Source: Flavobacteriales bacterium UBA7612 (GTDB lineage: Bacteria; Bacteroidota; Bacteroidia; Flavobacteriales; Weeksellaceae). From it: a DNA stretch of 64,000 bases. The notes under the pieces were generated by a model, which was given only the letters and a program-made list of their open reading frames with translations, made no database searches and was not told the DNA's origin. How positions within the stretch are numbered: position 1 is the stretch's first letter; each line of letters opens with the position of its first letter. Below are positions 49,761 through 58,282 of the stretch, piece by piece. Location of the stretch: the NCBI GenBank assembly GCA_002484335.1, contig DLJQ01000025.1, forward strand, positions 1-64,000, given 5' to 3'. The translations under genes were made by a program, and so were the position numbers.

Positions 49761-52214
49761 ATGAAAATCTTAAAATTTGGAGGAACTTCTGTAGCTTCAG
49801 TACAAAGTCTTCAGTCAGTAATTGGAATTGTTCAAAAGGAAAAAGCAAATAATACATCAATTGTAATAGTAACCTCTGCTATTGGAGGAATGACCAATTT
49901 ATTAATTAAAATGGCTGAAGATTCTGCTCATGGTAATTTTGATGAAAATGATTTAGTGAAATTTCAAAATAAGCATTTTGAAATTATTAAATCATTGGTA
50001 GAAATTACAGCTCAAAATCCTATCATAACTCAATTAAAATTATTGATGAACGAGTTAGAGGATTTGTTGCAAGGAGTTACTGTTCTAAGAGAACTAAGTT
50101 TTCAAACAAAAGATTTAATCATAAGTTACGGAGAACGTTGCAGTACTTTATTACTTACAAAAATATTAAATCAATACGTTGGCGAGGCAGAAGCTGTTAA
50201 CTCTTCAAGCTATATTATAACTGATAGTTATTTTGGACAAGCTAATGTAGATGAAAAAGTATCATTTAAAAATATTAAAGAATTAGTAGAAAGCAAACCG
50301 AATAAACTATTAGTTTTTGCTGGTTTTATTGCCGGAAATAAAGAAGGCAGAGTTACAACTTTAGGTCGTGGAGGTTCAGATTATACAGCAGCTTTATTAG
50401 CAGCGGCATTAGATGCAGAAGTTATAGAAATTTGGACAGATGTAAATGGTATGATGACTGCCGATCCACGTTTAGTGAAAAAAGCATTTTCTCTACATAA
50501 TCTATCGTATACAGAAGCAATGGAATTGTCGTATTTTGGAGCTAAAGTAATTTATCCTCCAACAATGTCACCTGCTTTCAAGCGTAAAATTCCTATTGTC
50601 ATTAAGAATACTTTTCAATCAGATTTTAAAGGAACAAGAATACAATTCGAATCAGAAAAAACATCTTATCCTATCAAGGGAATTTCTTCTATAAAAGATG
50701 TTTCATTGGTTAATGTAAAAGGAAGTGGATTAGTAGGTAAATTAGGTTTTAGTGGAAGATTATTTTCATTATTAGCCAAACAAAATATTAATATTATTCT
50801 TATTACTCAATCATCATCAGAGCACAGTATCACTTTAGCTGTAAAACATGATGAGGTTGATAAAGCAAAAGAATTGATTGATGAAGAATTTGAATTAGAA
50901 ATTCAAGCAAAATTATTAGAACCTGTAGAAGTGGAAAATAATTTAGGGATTATTGCAATTGTAGGAGAAAACATGAAACAAACTGTTGGTGTTTCTGGAA
51001 AATTATTTTATGCATTGGGACGAAACGGAATTAATGTAAGAGCAATTGCGCAAGGTTCTTCTGAATATAATATTTCTGTTGTGATAAAAGAAGACGATTT
51101 ATCAAAATCGTTAAATGCAGTGCATGATGCATTTTTTAATCATTTAAATAAAACAATTCATGTATTCAATGTTGGTGTAGGGAATATTGGAGCAACTTTC
51201 TTAAATCAATTAGAGAAGCAAAAAGAATATTTATCTCAAAATAACGATATTGAAATAAAATTGGTTGGTCTTAGTAATTCTAAGAAAATGGTATTTAACG
51301 AACATGGGGTTGATTTATTAAACTGGAAAGATGAGTTAAATAATTCTGAGTTAGAAGCTAATTTGGATGAGTTTATTTCTATAATGGACCATTTTAATTT
51401 ACCTAATTGTGTATTTGTAGATAATACAGCAAGTTCAACTTTACCAAAATACTATAAACAAATTTTTGAAAGTAGTATTTCTGTTGTTACATGTAATAAA
51501 ATAGCCAACTCATCTTCGTATAAAGAATATGCAGAATTGAAGCAAACAGCTCGTAAATATGGAATAGATTTCCTTTACGAAACAAATGTAGGTGCAGGTT
51601 TACCAATTGTAAGTGTATTAAAAGATTTACAAATGAGTGGTGATAGATTATTGAAAATTGAAGCAATTTTATCTGGAACAATCTCTTATATTTTTAATCA
51701 TTTTAAAGGTGAAGTTACGTTTGCTGAAGTTGTTAAAAATGCGCAAGAATTAGGATATACAGAGCCAGATCCAAGAGATGATTTAAGTGGAGTAGATTTC
51801 ATGAGAAAAATGCTAATACTTGCTCGTGATGCAGGATATCAAATAGAGGCTGAAGATGTAACAATTGATTCTATTTTACCGAAATCTTGTTTAGAAGCTC
51901 CTTCTGTTGAAGATTTTTATCAATCTTTAGTTGATGAAAACGAATATTTCGAATCAATAAAGTTGAAAGCTGAAAGTGAGCAAAAAGTAATTCGTTATAT
52001 CGGTGTTTTAGAGGATGGGAAAATTACAATTTCTTTAGAGTTAGTTGATGCTCAACATCCTTTTTATTCATTGTCAGGAAGTGATAACATCATTTCTTTC
52101 ACAACAGAAAGATACAAAGAAAGACCTTTAGTTGTTAAAGGACCTGGTGCAGGAGCTGAAGTTACAGCAGGAGGTGTATTTGCTGATTTAGTTAATTTAA
52201 GTTCAATACGATAA
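49761..52214 (+). CDS. thrA: Bifunctional aspartate kinase / homoserine dehydrogenase
   Basis: This encodes 817 residues. The kinase domain (about 1-290) starts KILKFGGTSVAS and includes TLGRGGSDYTAALLAAAL. ACT regulatory domains lie at about 300-450. The dehydrogenase domain (about 460-817) has the dinucleotide loop VGVGNIGATFLNQL, NVGAGLPIVSVLKDL and TEPDPRDDLSGVDFMRK. It makes aspartyl phosphate and later homoserine, the branch metabolite for threonine and methionine, and it is probably feedback-inhibited by threonine. It is the first structural gene after the attenuator. Confidence 0.95.
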   Translation: MKILKFGGTSVASVQSLQSVIGIVQKEKANNTSIVIVTSAIGGMTNLLIKMAEDSAHGNFDENDLVKFQNKHFEIIKSLVEITAQNPIITQLKLLMNELEDLLQGVTVLRELSFQTKDLIISYGERCSTLLLTKILNQYVGEAEAVNSSSYIITDSYFGQANVDEKVSFKNIKELVESKPNKLLVFAGFIAGNKEGRVTTLGRGGSDYTAALLAAALDAEVIEIWTDVNGMMTADPRLVKKAFSLHNLSYTEAMELSYFGAKVIYPPTMSPAFKRKIPIVIKNTFQSDFKGTRIQFESEKTSYPIKGISSIKDVSLVNVKGSGLVGKLGFSGRLFSLLAKQNINIILITQSSSEHSITLAVKHDEVDKAKELIDEEFELEIQAKLLEPVEVENNLGIIAIVGENMKQTVGVSGKLFYALGRNGINVRAIAQGSSEYNISVVIKEDDLSKSLNAVHDAFFNHLNKTIHVFNVGVGNIGATFLNQLEKQKEYLSQNNDIEIKLVGLSNSKKMVFNEHGVDLLNWKDELNNSELEANLDEFISIMDHFNLPNCVFVDNTASSTLPKYYKQIFESSISVVTCNKIANSSSYKEYAELKQTARKYGIDFLYETNVGAGLPIVSVLKDLQMSGDRLLKIEAILSGTISYIFNHFKGEVTFAEVVKNAQELGYTEPDPRDDLSGVDFMRKMLILARDAGYQIEAEDVTIDSILPKSCLEAPSVEDFYQSLVDENEYFESIKLKAESEQKVIRYIGVLEDGKITISLELVDAQHPFYSLSGSDNIISFTTERYKERPLVVKGPGAGAEVTAGGVFADLVNLSSIR

Positions 52215-52223
52215 AATATAATA

Positions 52224-53210
52224 ATGTTTCAAGTTTTAGATAAAATAGAAGAAAAATTAGATTCAAATAAATTTTTAGATCAAGTTCATGTTTTTGCTCC
52301 TGCAACGGTAGCTAATATGATTTGTGGTTATGATATTCTTGGTTTTGCTGTAGATTATCCAGGAGATGAGGTTATCATGAAAAGAACAGAATCTTTAGGT
52401 ATAGAAATTCTAAAAATTACAGGAGATGAAGGTAAATTACCTTTAGATGTTCAAAAAAATACAGTTTCTCATTCTGTATGGCAATTATTATGTGATTTAG
52501 GTTTAGACAAATCATTTGGTTTATCTATTGAGCTGCATAAAAAAATGCCAATAGGAAGTGGATTAGGTTCTAGTGCTGCAAGTACTGTAGCAGGTATTTT
52601 TGCATTAAATGAATTATTAGGAAATCCATTAACTAAACATGAGTTGCTTCCTTATTGTATGGAAGGAGAAAGACTTGCTTGTGGTTCTGCTCATGCAGAT
52701 AATGTAGGTCCTTCTTTGTTCGGAGGTATTACATTGATTCCTTCAAGCGAACCATTAATTATTCGTTCTTTACCTGTTCCAGAAGATTTATATGCTACTT
52801 TAATTTATCCAAAAGTAGAAGTTCCAACGAAAGACGCACGTAAACTTATAAAAGATAAAGTTTCTCTGGATAAAGCTGTAAAACAATGGGGAAATATAGC
52901 AAGTTTAATTGCTGCTATTTACGAGAAAGATTACACAGAAATTGGTCGATCTATGCAAGATCATATTATAGAACCAAGTCGATCTTTATTGATTCCATTT
53001 TTTGATCAGATGAAAGAAATCTCATTAGATAAAGGAGCTTTAACATTTGGTATTTCAGGTTCTGGTCCAACTGTTATGGCTTTGTCTTATGAGCAAAATA
53101 TAGCTAAAGATATAGCATCATCAATAGAAGATTTTTTAAAAGATAAACAAATAGAGCATTTATCTTTTGTATCAAAAATAAACAAACAAGGACCTTACGT
53201 AAAGAAATAA
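52224..53210 (+). CDS. thrB: Homoserine kinase
   Basis: This GHMP-family kinase phosphorylates homoserine. It is 328 residues, about 15 longer than E. coli ThrB because of an N-terminal helix (MFQVLDKIEEKLDSNKF). The phosphate-binding motif is MPIGSGLGSSAAS; HADNVGPSLFGG and GISGSGPTVMAL are also family motifs. It starts nine bases after thrA and ends three bases before thrC, forming a single operon. Confidence 0.95.
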   Translation: MFQVLDKIEEKLDSNKFLDQVHVFAPATVANMICGYDILGFAVDYPGDEVIMKRTESLGIEILKITGDEGKLPLDVQKNTVSHSVWQLLCDLGLDKSFGLSIELHKKMPIGSGLGSSAASTVAGIFALNELLGNPLTKHELLPYCMEGERLACGSAHADNVGPSLFGGITLIPSSEPLIIRSLPVPEDLYATLIYPKVEVPTKDARKLIKDKVSLDKAVKQWGNIASLIAAIYEKDYTEIGRSMQDHIIEPSRSLLIPFFDQMKEISLDKGALTFGISGSGPTVMALSYEQNIAKDIASSIEDFLKDKQIEHLSFVSKINKQGPYVKK

Positions 53211-53213
53211 AAA

Positions 53214-54524
53214 ATGAAATTATATAGCACAAATAATACAGATAATGTAGTAGGTTTTAAGGAAGCAGTTTTTCAATCATTACCAAAAGATAAAGGTTTA
53301 TATATGCCAATTGAACTTCCTGTAATGAGCGAAGATTGGTTAAATTCATTCCAAAATTCTTCTTTTCAAGAAATTGCTAAAGATGTTTGTTACGAATTGT
53401 TGAAAGATGATTTTAGTAAAGATGATTTAGATAAAATTGTGGATGAGGTGATTAGTTTTCCTGCTCCATTAAATTTTTTAGAAAAAGATTTAGCTGTATT
53501 AGAATTATTTCACGGTCCATCATTTGCTTTTAAAGATTTTGGTGCTCGTTTTATGAGTAGAGTAATGGCTCATTTTTCTAAAAAAGAAGATCAATTATTA
53601 GATGTGCTTGTTGCAACTTCTGGTGATACAGGAGGAGCTGTTGCATTAGGATTTCTAGGAGTTGAAGGAACTCGTGTTACTATTTTATATCCAAAAGGTA
53701 AAGTTTCTCCTATACAAGAATTACAATTAACAACTAATGGTAAAAATATACGAGCAATAGAAATAGATGGAACTTTTGATGATTGCCAAGCTTTAGTGAA
53801 ACAAGCTTTTGTAGATGAAGATTTACAAAGTCAACTAAATTTAACTTCTGCAAATTCTATTAATATTGCTAGATTAATTCCTCAATCTTTTTATTATTTT
53901 GAAGCTTTTGCTCATGCAAAAAGAGAAGGATTTGATAAGGTTTCTTTTGTAGTTCCAAGTGGAAATTTTGGTAACATTACAGCAGGAATTTTAGCATATA
54001 AAATGGGATTGAAAGTGAAATATTTTATAGCTGCAACCAATGCAAATGATACAGTTCCTCATTTTTTTGGAACGAATGAATATCAGCCTAAACCATCAGT
54101 GCAAACTTTATCGAATGCAATGGATGTTGGTAGTCCTAGTAATTGGGTGAGAGTTATGGAGTTTTTTGAAAATGATGTAGATAATCTGAAATCGAAAATT
54201 GAATCATTTTCTTATTCTGATAAGGAAACCGTAGAAGCTATAAAACAAATTGATGAAAAATATAATTATATCGCTTGTCCACATACAGCGATTGCTTGGA
54301 AGGCTGCAAAAGAATATGAATTAAAGAAAAAGGATGATAAAGAATTAGTTGTCTTTTTATCAACTGCTCATCCATGTAAATTTCCAGAAGTTTTCTCGAA
54401 AGAAATTCGCTCTAAAATAAGTAATCCTGATGCTGTAAAACAATTAGATGAAAATAATTCACAGAAAGTAGCTATGGAAAATAATTTTGAGGAGTTGAAA
54501 TTATGGTTGCTAGATAATATTTAG
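53214..54524 (+). CDS. thrC: Threonine synthase
   Basis: This PLP enzyme converts phosphohomoserine to threonine. It is 436 residues, the enterobacterial and fungal long type. The Schiff-base lysine is Lys107 in PSFAFKDFGARF. The phosphate loop is ATSGDTGGAVALGFLG, and SANSINIARLIPQSFYYF is another signature. Its stop (54522-54524) is immediately followed by a structured repeat and then the terminator shared with recA. Confidence 0.96.
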   Translation: MKLYSTNNTDNVVGFKEAVFQSLPKDKGLYMPIELPVMSEDWLNSFQNSSFQEIAKDVCYELLKDDFSKDDLDKIVDEVISFPAPLNFLEKDLAVLELFHGPSFAFKDFGARFMSRVMAHFSKKEDQLLDVLVATSGDTGGAVALGFLGVEGTRVTILYPKGKVSPIQELQLTTNGKNIRAIEIDGTFDDCQALVKQAFVDEDLQSQLNLTSANSINIARLIPQSFYYFEAFAHAKREGFDKVSFVVPSGNFGNITAGILAYKMGLKVKYFIAATNANDTVPHFFGTNEYQPKPSVQTLSNAMDVGSPSNWVRVMEFFENDVDNLKSKIESFSYSDKETVEAIKQIDEKYNYIACPHTAIAWKAAKEYELKKKDDKELVVFLSTAHPCKFPEVFSKEIRSKISNPDAVKQLDENNSQKVAMENNFEELKLWLLDNI

Positions 54525-54525
54525 T

Positions 54526-54626
54526 GCAAAATGGATTGAAGTGTAAATCCTTTTATAATTATATGCAATGAACAATTATAAAAGATTGCAACGGAAAGCC
54601 AGTCCCGGAGGGTTTGCCCAAATAAA
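54526..54626 (+). repeat. Structured dispersed repeat, copy C
   Basis: The outer stem pairs GCAAA (54526-54530) with TTTGC (54613-54617), a different but complementary pair from copies A and B. The inner perfect stem is TTTTATAATT (54551-54560) with AATTATAAAA (54574-54583). Shared sequence includes GGATTG, AAATCCTTTT, GATTGCAACGGAAAGCC and GCCCAAATAAA. Confidence 0.75.
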
Positions 54627-54660
54627 TTATAAATATATTGAGTTGCTTAAATATCAATAA

Positions 54661-54692
54661 AAAAAATGCCTTTCATAAGAGAGGCATTTTTT
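54661..54692. terminator. Bidirectional terminator between thrC and recA
   Basis: AAAAAATGCCTTTC (54661-54674) pairs with GAGAGGCATTTTTT (54679-54692) with one G-T pair over an ATAA loop. Confidence 0.85.
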
Positions 54693-54711
54693 ATTCTATT
54701 TTAATTGAGGA

Positions 54712-55773
54712 TTAATCTTCAGTAAATAATTCAGCTTCATCAGCAGGATTATCAACAGAAGGTTTTCCATCAATAGGTTCACCTTTTATTGCTGCAACAA
54801 TTTTAGCTTCAATTTCTTCTGCTAATTCAGGATTATCTTTTAATACTTCTTTTACAGCATCACGACCTTGACCTAATTTGCTATCATTGTAAGAATACCA
54901 AGAACCAGATTTGTTTACAATTCCTTTCTCAACACCCATGTCTAGTACTTCACCAACTTTAGAAATACCTTCACCGTACATAATATCAAATTCTGCTTGG
55001 CGGAATGGAGGAGCAACTTTGTTCTTAACAACTTTTACTTTGGCATGATTTCCTATTACTTCATCACCACTTTTTATTTGTGTAGCACGACGAATATCTA
55101 AACGAACAGAAGCATAGAATTTTAAGGCATTACCACCAGTTGTTGTTTCTGGATTACCAAACATAACTCCAATTTTTTCACGTAATTGGTTGATGAAAAT
55201 TGCTGTACATTTTGTTTTATTGATTGTACCAGTTAATTTTCTTAATGCTTGAGACATTAAACGAGCCTGTAATCCCATTCTAGAATCTCCCATTTCTCCT
55301 TCGATTTCAGCTTTTGGAGTTAATGCAGCAACAGAGTCGATAACGATAATATCTATTGCACCAGAACGGATTAAATTATCTGCAATCTCTAAAGCTTGTT
55401 CACCATTGTCCGGTTGAGAAATAATTAAATTTTCTACATCAACACCTAATTTAGCTGCATAAAAACGGTCAAAAGCGTGTTCTGCATCAACAAAAGCAGC
55501 AATTCCTCCAGCTTTTTGAGCTTCTGCAATAGCGTGAAGAGTTAAGGTTGTTTTACCAGAAGATTCAGGTCCGTATATTTCTATTACACGTCCTCTTGGG
55601 TAACCACCTACACCTAAAGCTAAATCTAAACCTAAAGATCCAGAAGGGATAACTTCAATTTTATCATCAACGGCAGAATCTCCCATGCGCATTACGGTTC
55701 CTTTACCGTATGCTTTGTCCATTTTATCTAATATTAGCTGTAATGCTTTCTTTTTATTATCTAAATCGCTCAT
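54712..55773 (-). CDS. recA: Recombinase RecA
   Basis: RecA forms filaments on single-stranded DNA for strand exchange and SOS co-protease activity. It is 353 residues. Walker A is GPESSGKTT (Lys74), and IVIDSVAAL is Walker B. The DNA loops include EGEMGDSRMGLQARLMSQALRKL and GGNALKFYASVRLDIRR. The acidic C-terminal tail ends DEAELFTED. The gene lies 9 bases downstream of bcp, so the two may be transcribed together. No LexA-box-like sequence was recognised upstream. Confidence 0.97.
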   Translation of the reverse strand: MSDLDNKKKALQLILDKMDKAYGKGTVMRMGDSAVDDKIEVIPSGSLGLDLALGVGGYPRGRVIEIYGPESSGKTTLTLHAIAEAQKAGGIAAFVDAEHAFDRFYAAKLGVDVENLIISQPDNGEQALEIADNLIRSGAIDIIVIDSVAALTPKAEIEGEMGDSRMGLQARLMSQALRKLTGTINKTKCTAIFINQLREKIGVMFGNPETTTGGNALKFYASVRLDIRRATQIKSGDEVIGNHAKVKVVKNKVAPPFRQAEFDIMYGEGISKVGEVLDMGVEKGIVNKSGSWYSYNDSKLGQGRDAVKEVLKDNPELAEEIEAKIVAAIKGEPIDGKPSVDNPADEAELFTED

Positions 55774-55782
55774 TATATTTTT

Positions 55783-56232
55783 TTATTTTTCTAAAATTTG
55801 TTTTGCGTGTTCTTTTGTTTTTACTTTTTCGATTACATCTGTAATTGTTCCATTTTCATCAATAATAAATGTTGTTCTGTGGATTCCGTCAAATTCTCGT
55901 CCCATAAATTTTTTAGGTCCCCAAACACCAAAGGCATTAAGTATTGTATGATCTTCATCTGCTAATAAAGGAAATGGTAATTCGTTTTTATCAGCAAATT
56001 TTTTTTGCTTTGCAACAGGATCAGCACTGATACCAATTAAATGATAACCTTTTGCTTTTAAAGCATTCTCGTTGTCTCTTAAATCACAAGCTTCTGCTGT
56101 ACAACCTGGAGTACTTGCTTTTGGATAAAAGAAAACAACTAATTTTTTACCTTTAAAATCTTTGTAAGAAACTATATTTTCATTTTGATCGATTCCTTTA
56201 AAATCTGGAACTTTATCTCCTATTTTCAACAT
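55783..56232 (-). CDS. bcp: Thiol peroxidase (BCP/PrxQ-type peroxiredoxin)
   Basis: This encodes 149 residues. It reduces peroxides with thioredoxin as the electron donor. The peroxidatic Cys44 is in STPGCTAEACDLRD, with a resolving Cys49 five residues later, the BCP/PrxQ pattern. The GKKLVVFFYPKAS strand-turn before it is typical. It is upstream of recA in the same direction, with 9 bases between stop and start, an oxidative-stress and DNA-repair pairing. Confidence 0.94.
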   Translation of the reverse strand: MLKIGDKVPDFKGIDQNENIVSYKDFKGKKLVVFFYPKASTPGCTAEACDLRDNENALKAKGYHLIGISADPVAKQKKFADKNELPFPLLADEDHTILNAFGVWGPKKFMGREFDGIHRTTFIIDENGTITDVIEKVKTKEHAKQILEK

Positions 56233-56410
56233 TTTAAATTATCTTTTAGAACTACTCGTAAAAATAATGATTTAATATTTAATCAAGAATTATATTGTGT
56301 AAATATCTCTTTATCTTTTACAAAACTAATTTATTATTACGACAAAAAATGACGTTGTAAAATAATAAATATAATTTTAATATTTTTACATCAAAGTTTT
56401 ATCAAATATT

Positions 56411-57034
56411 ATGATGTTAAAGAAAGAACGCATTCAGTTTGTGATAGAAGAATTAGAAAAATTATATCCAGTGCCACCAATTCCTCTTGATCATCAAGAT
56501 GCTTTTACATTATTAATCGCAGTATTATTATCAGCCCAAACAACTGATAAAAAAGTGAATGAAGTAACTCCTGAGTTATTTGCAAAAGCTGCTAATGCGA
56601 AAGCAATGTCTTTGTTGGAGGTAGATGAAATAAAATATTATATAAGACAAATTGGACTATCAAATACAAAAGCTAAAAATATAAAGCGACTAGCAGAGAT
56701 TTTAGTTGAAAAATATGATGGTGAAGTTCCAGAAGGTTTTGAAGAGCTAGAAGCTTTACCAGGAGTAGGACACAAAACGGCTTCTGTAGTTATGTCGCAA
56801 TGGTTTGGTCATCCAGCTTTCCCTGTAGATACACATATCCATCGTTTGATGAAGTTGTGGAAGTTAACAAAAGGAAAAAATGTTGAAGAAACAGAAAAAG
56901 ATGCAAAAAAAATATTTCCAAAAGAATTGTGGAATAAACTACATATTCAGATTATTTTCTATGGTAGAGAATATTCTCCAGCTAGAGCTTGGAGTTTAGA
57001 AAAAGATTTTATTACAAGAGAAATGTTTAAATAA
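56411..57034 (+). CDS. nth: Endonuclease III without the iron-sulfur cluster
   Basis: This encodes 207 residues. This HhH-GPD glycosylase/AP-lyase removes oxidised pyrimidines. The helix-hairpin-helix LPGVGHKTASVV contains the catalytic Lys122, and Asp140 is in PVDTHIHRL, so both catalytic residues are present. The whole protein contains no cysteine, and the C-terminal C-x6-C-x2-C-x5-C cluster of E. coli Nth is replaced by GREYSPARAWSLEKD. The fold is therefore clusterless. A first Met at 56411 or the next codon both fit. Confidence 0.9.
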   Translation: MMLKKERIQFVIEELEKLYPVPPIPLDHQDAFTLLIAVLLSAQTTDKKVNEVTPELFAKAANAKAMSLLEVDEIKYYIRQIGLSNTKAKNIKRLAEILVEKYDGEVPEGFEELEALPGVGHKTASVVMSQWFGHPAFPVDTHIHRLMKLWKLTKGKNVEETEKDAKKIFPKELWNKLHIQIIFYGREYSPARAWSLEKDFITREMFK

Positions 57035-57036
57035 TA

Positions 57037-57072
57037 AAAAAAATCATCGAAAATGTTTTCGATGATTTTTTT
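57037..57072. terminator. Bidirectional terminator between nth and fbp
   Basis: TCATCGAAAA (57044-57053) pairs with TTTTCGATGA (57056-57065), flanked by A and T runs on both sides that extend the stem. Confidence 0.87.
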
Positions 57073-57085
57073 ATTGATATAAAAT

Positions 57086-58096
57086 TTATTTTCTTTCAGT
57101 TAAAAATTCTTCAGCTTTTTCAACCATATTGTAGGATCCACAAAAGAAAGGAATTCTTTGGTGTAATTCTGTAGGTTCTATATCCATAATACGATTAAAA
57201 CCATCAGTAGCTTTACCACCAGCTTGTTCAGCAATAAATGCCATAGGATTACATTCATATAATAAACGTAATTTCCCGTTTGGATTATTTGTACCAGAAG
57301 GATAAATATAGATACCTCCCTTTAGCATATTTCTATGAAAATCAGAACATAAAGATCCTATGTAGCGTGAAGTGTAGGGTCTATCTCCTTCATCAGCTTG
57401 GCAATATTTAATATAATCTTTCACACCTTGAGGAAATTTAACATAGTTACCTTCGTTAACAGAATATATTTTTCCATCTTTTGGAATTGTTAAATTAGGA
57501 TGAGAAAGATAAAATGTTCCTATGTCTTGATCTAATGTGAACCCATTTACTCCATTTCCTGTTGTATAAACTAACATAGTAGAAGTTCCATAGATTACAT
57601 AACCAGCAGCGACTTGTTTATTACCTGGTTGTAAAAAATCTTCTTTTGTAACTGGTGTTCCTGGTTCGGTAACACGATGATAAATCGAAAAAATTGTTCC
57701 TACAGATACATTTACATCTATATTAGATGATCCATCAAGTGGATCGATAAGTACAACGTATTTACTATTTTTTGAATTTTTACTAGCTTCAATAGAAATA
57801 AAATCTTCATTTTCCTCTGAAGCTATACCACATACAACTTCTCTTTGAGATAAAGTTTTTATAAATGTTTCATTAGCAAAAACATCTAATTTTTGTTGTT
57901 TTTCACCTTGAACATTTTCATTTCCGAATTCACCTATAATGTTAACTAAACCAGCTTTGTTAACTTTGTAGTTAACTACTTTTGTTGCTAACTTAATGGA
58001 ACTCAATAAACGCGTAAGTTCTCCTGTAGAGTAGATAAAATCAGCTTGATTTTCTATGATAAACTCTCCAAGAGTTTGATGGGAATCTGTTTTCAT
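57086..58096 (-). CDS. fbp: Fructose-1,6-bisphosphatase, class I
   Basis: This gluconeogenic enzyme removes the 1-phosphate of fructose 1,6-bisphosphate. It is 336 residues from the ATG at 58096 (MKTDSHQTLGEFI), which matches the family N-terminus; a longer frame to 58201 adds an unrelated hydrophobic stretch. The metal and substrate motif is DPLDGSSNIDVNVSVGTIF. YVKFPQGVKDYIKYCQ and YIGSLCSDFHRNMLKGGIYIYP are conserved. It is divergent from lysC. Confidence 0.95.
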   Translation of the reverse strand: MKTDSHQTLGEFIIENQADFIYSTGELTRLLSSIKLATKVVNYKVNKAGLVNIIGEFGNENVQGEKQQKLDVFANETFIKTLSQREVVCGIASEENEDFISIEASKNSKNSKYVVLIDPLDGSSNIDVNVSVGTIFSIYHRVTEPGTPVTKEDFLQPGNKQVAAGYVIYGTSTMLVYTTGNGVNGFTLDQDIGTFYLSHPNLTIPKDGKIYSVNEGNYVKFPQGVKDYIKYCQADEGDRPYTSRYIGSLCSDFHRNMLKGGIYIYPSGTNNPNGKLRLLYECNPMAFIAEQAGGKATDGFNRIMDIEPTELHQRIPFFCGSYNMVEKAEEFLTERK

Positions 58097-58242
58097 AATT
58101 ATGTTTTGCGAGTCAAATATCGTAATAAAAAATATATTCTCTATTATCTCAAACGTTTGAATTTTTACTAAATATATGAGAATCATCATTTTTTTATTCA
58201 TTCAATTATAATTATCAAAATTTATTTGTGTACTTTTTTACT

Positions 58243-58250
58243 TATATTTG
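58243..58250 (+). promoter_or_regulatory. -7 promoter element (TATATTTG) for lysC
   Basis: TATATTTG fits TAnnTTTG, 32 bases before the ATG. No leader peptide or attenuator is visible here, unlike the thr operon. Confidence 0.45.
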
Positions 58251-58282
58251 CGAGTTAATATTTAAAAAAAGTTTTTATAAAA

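Noticed and set aside
58097..58201. 35 extra codons at the fbp N-terminus
   Set aside because: The family N-terminus begins at the Met at 58096, and the extension is hydrophobic and unlike fructose bisphosphatases.
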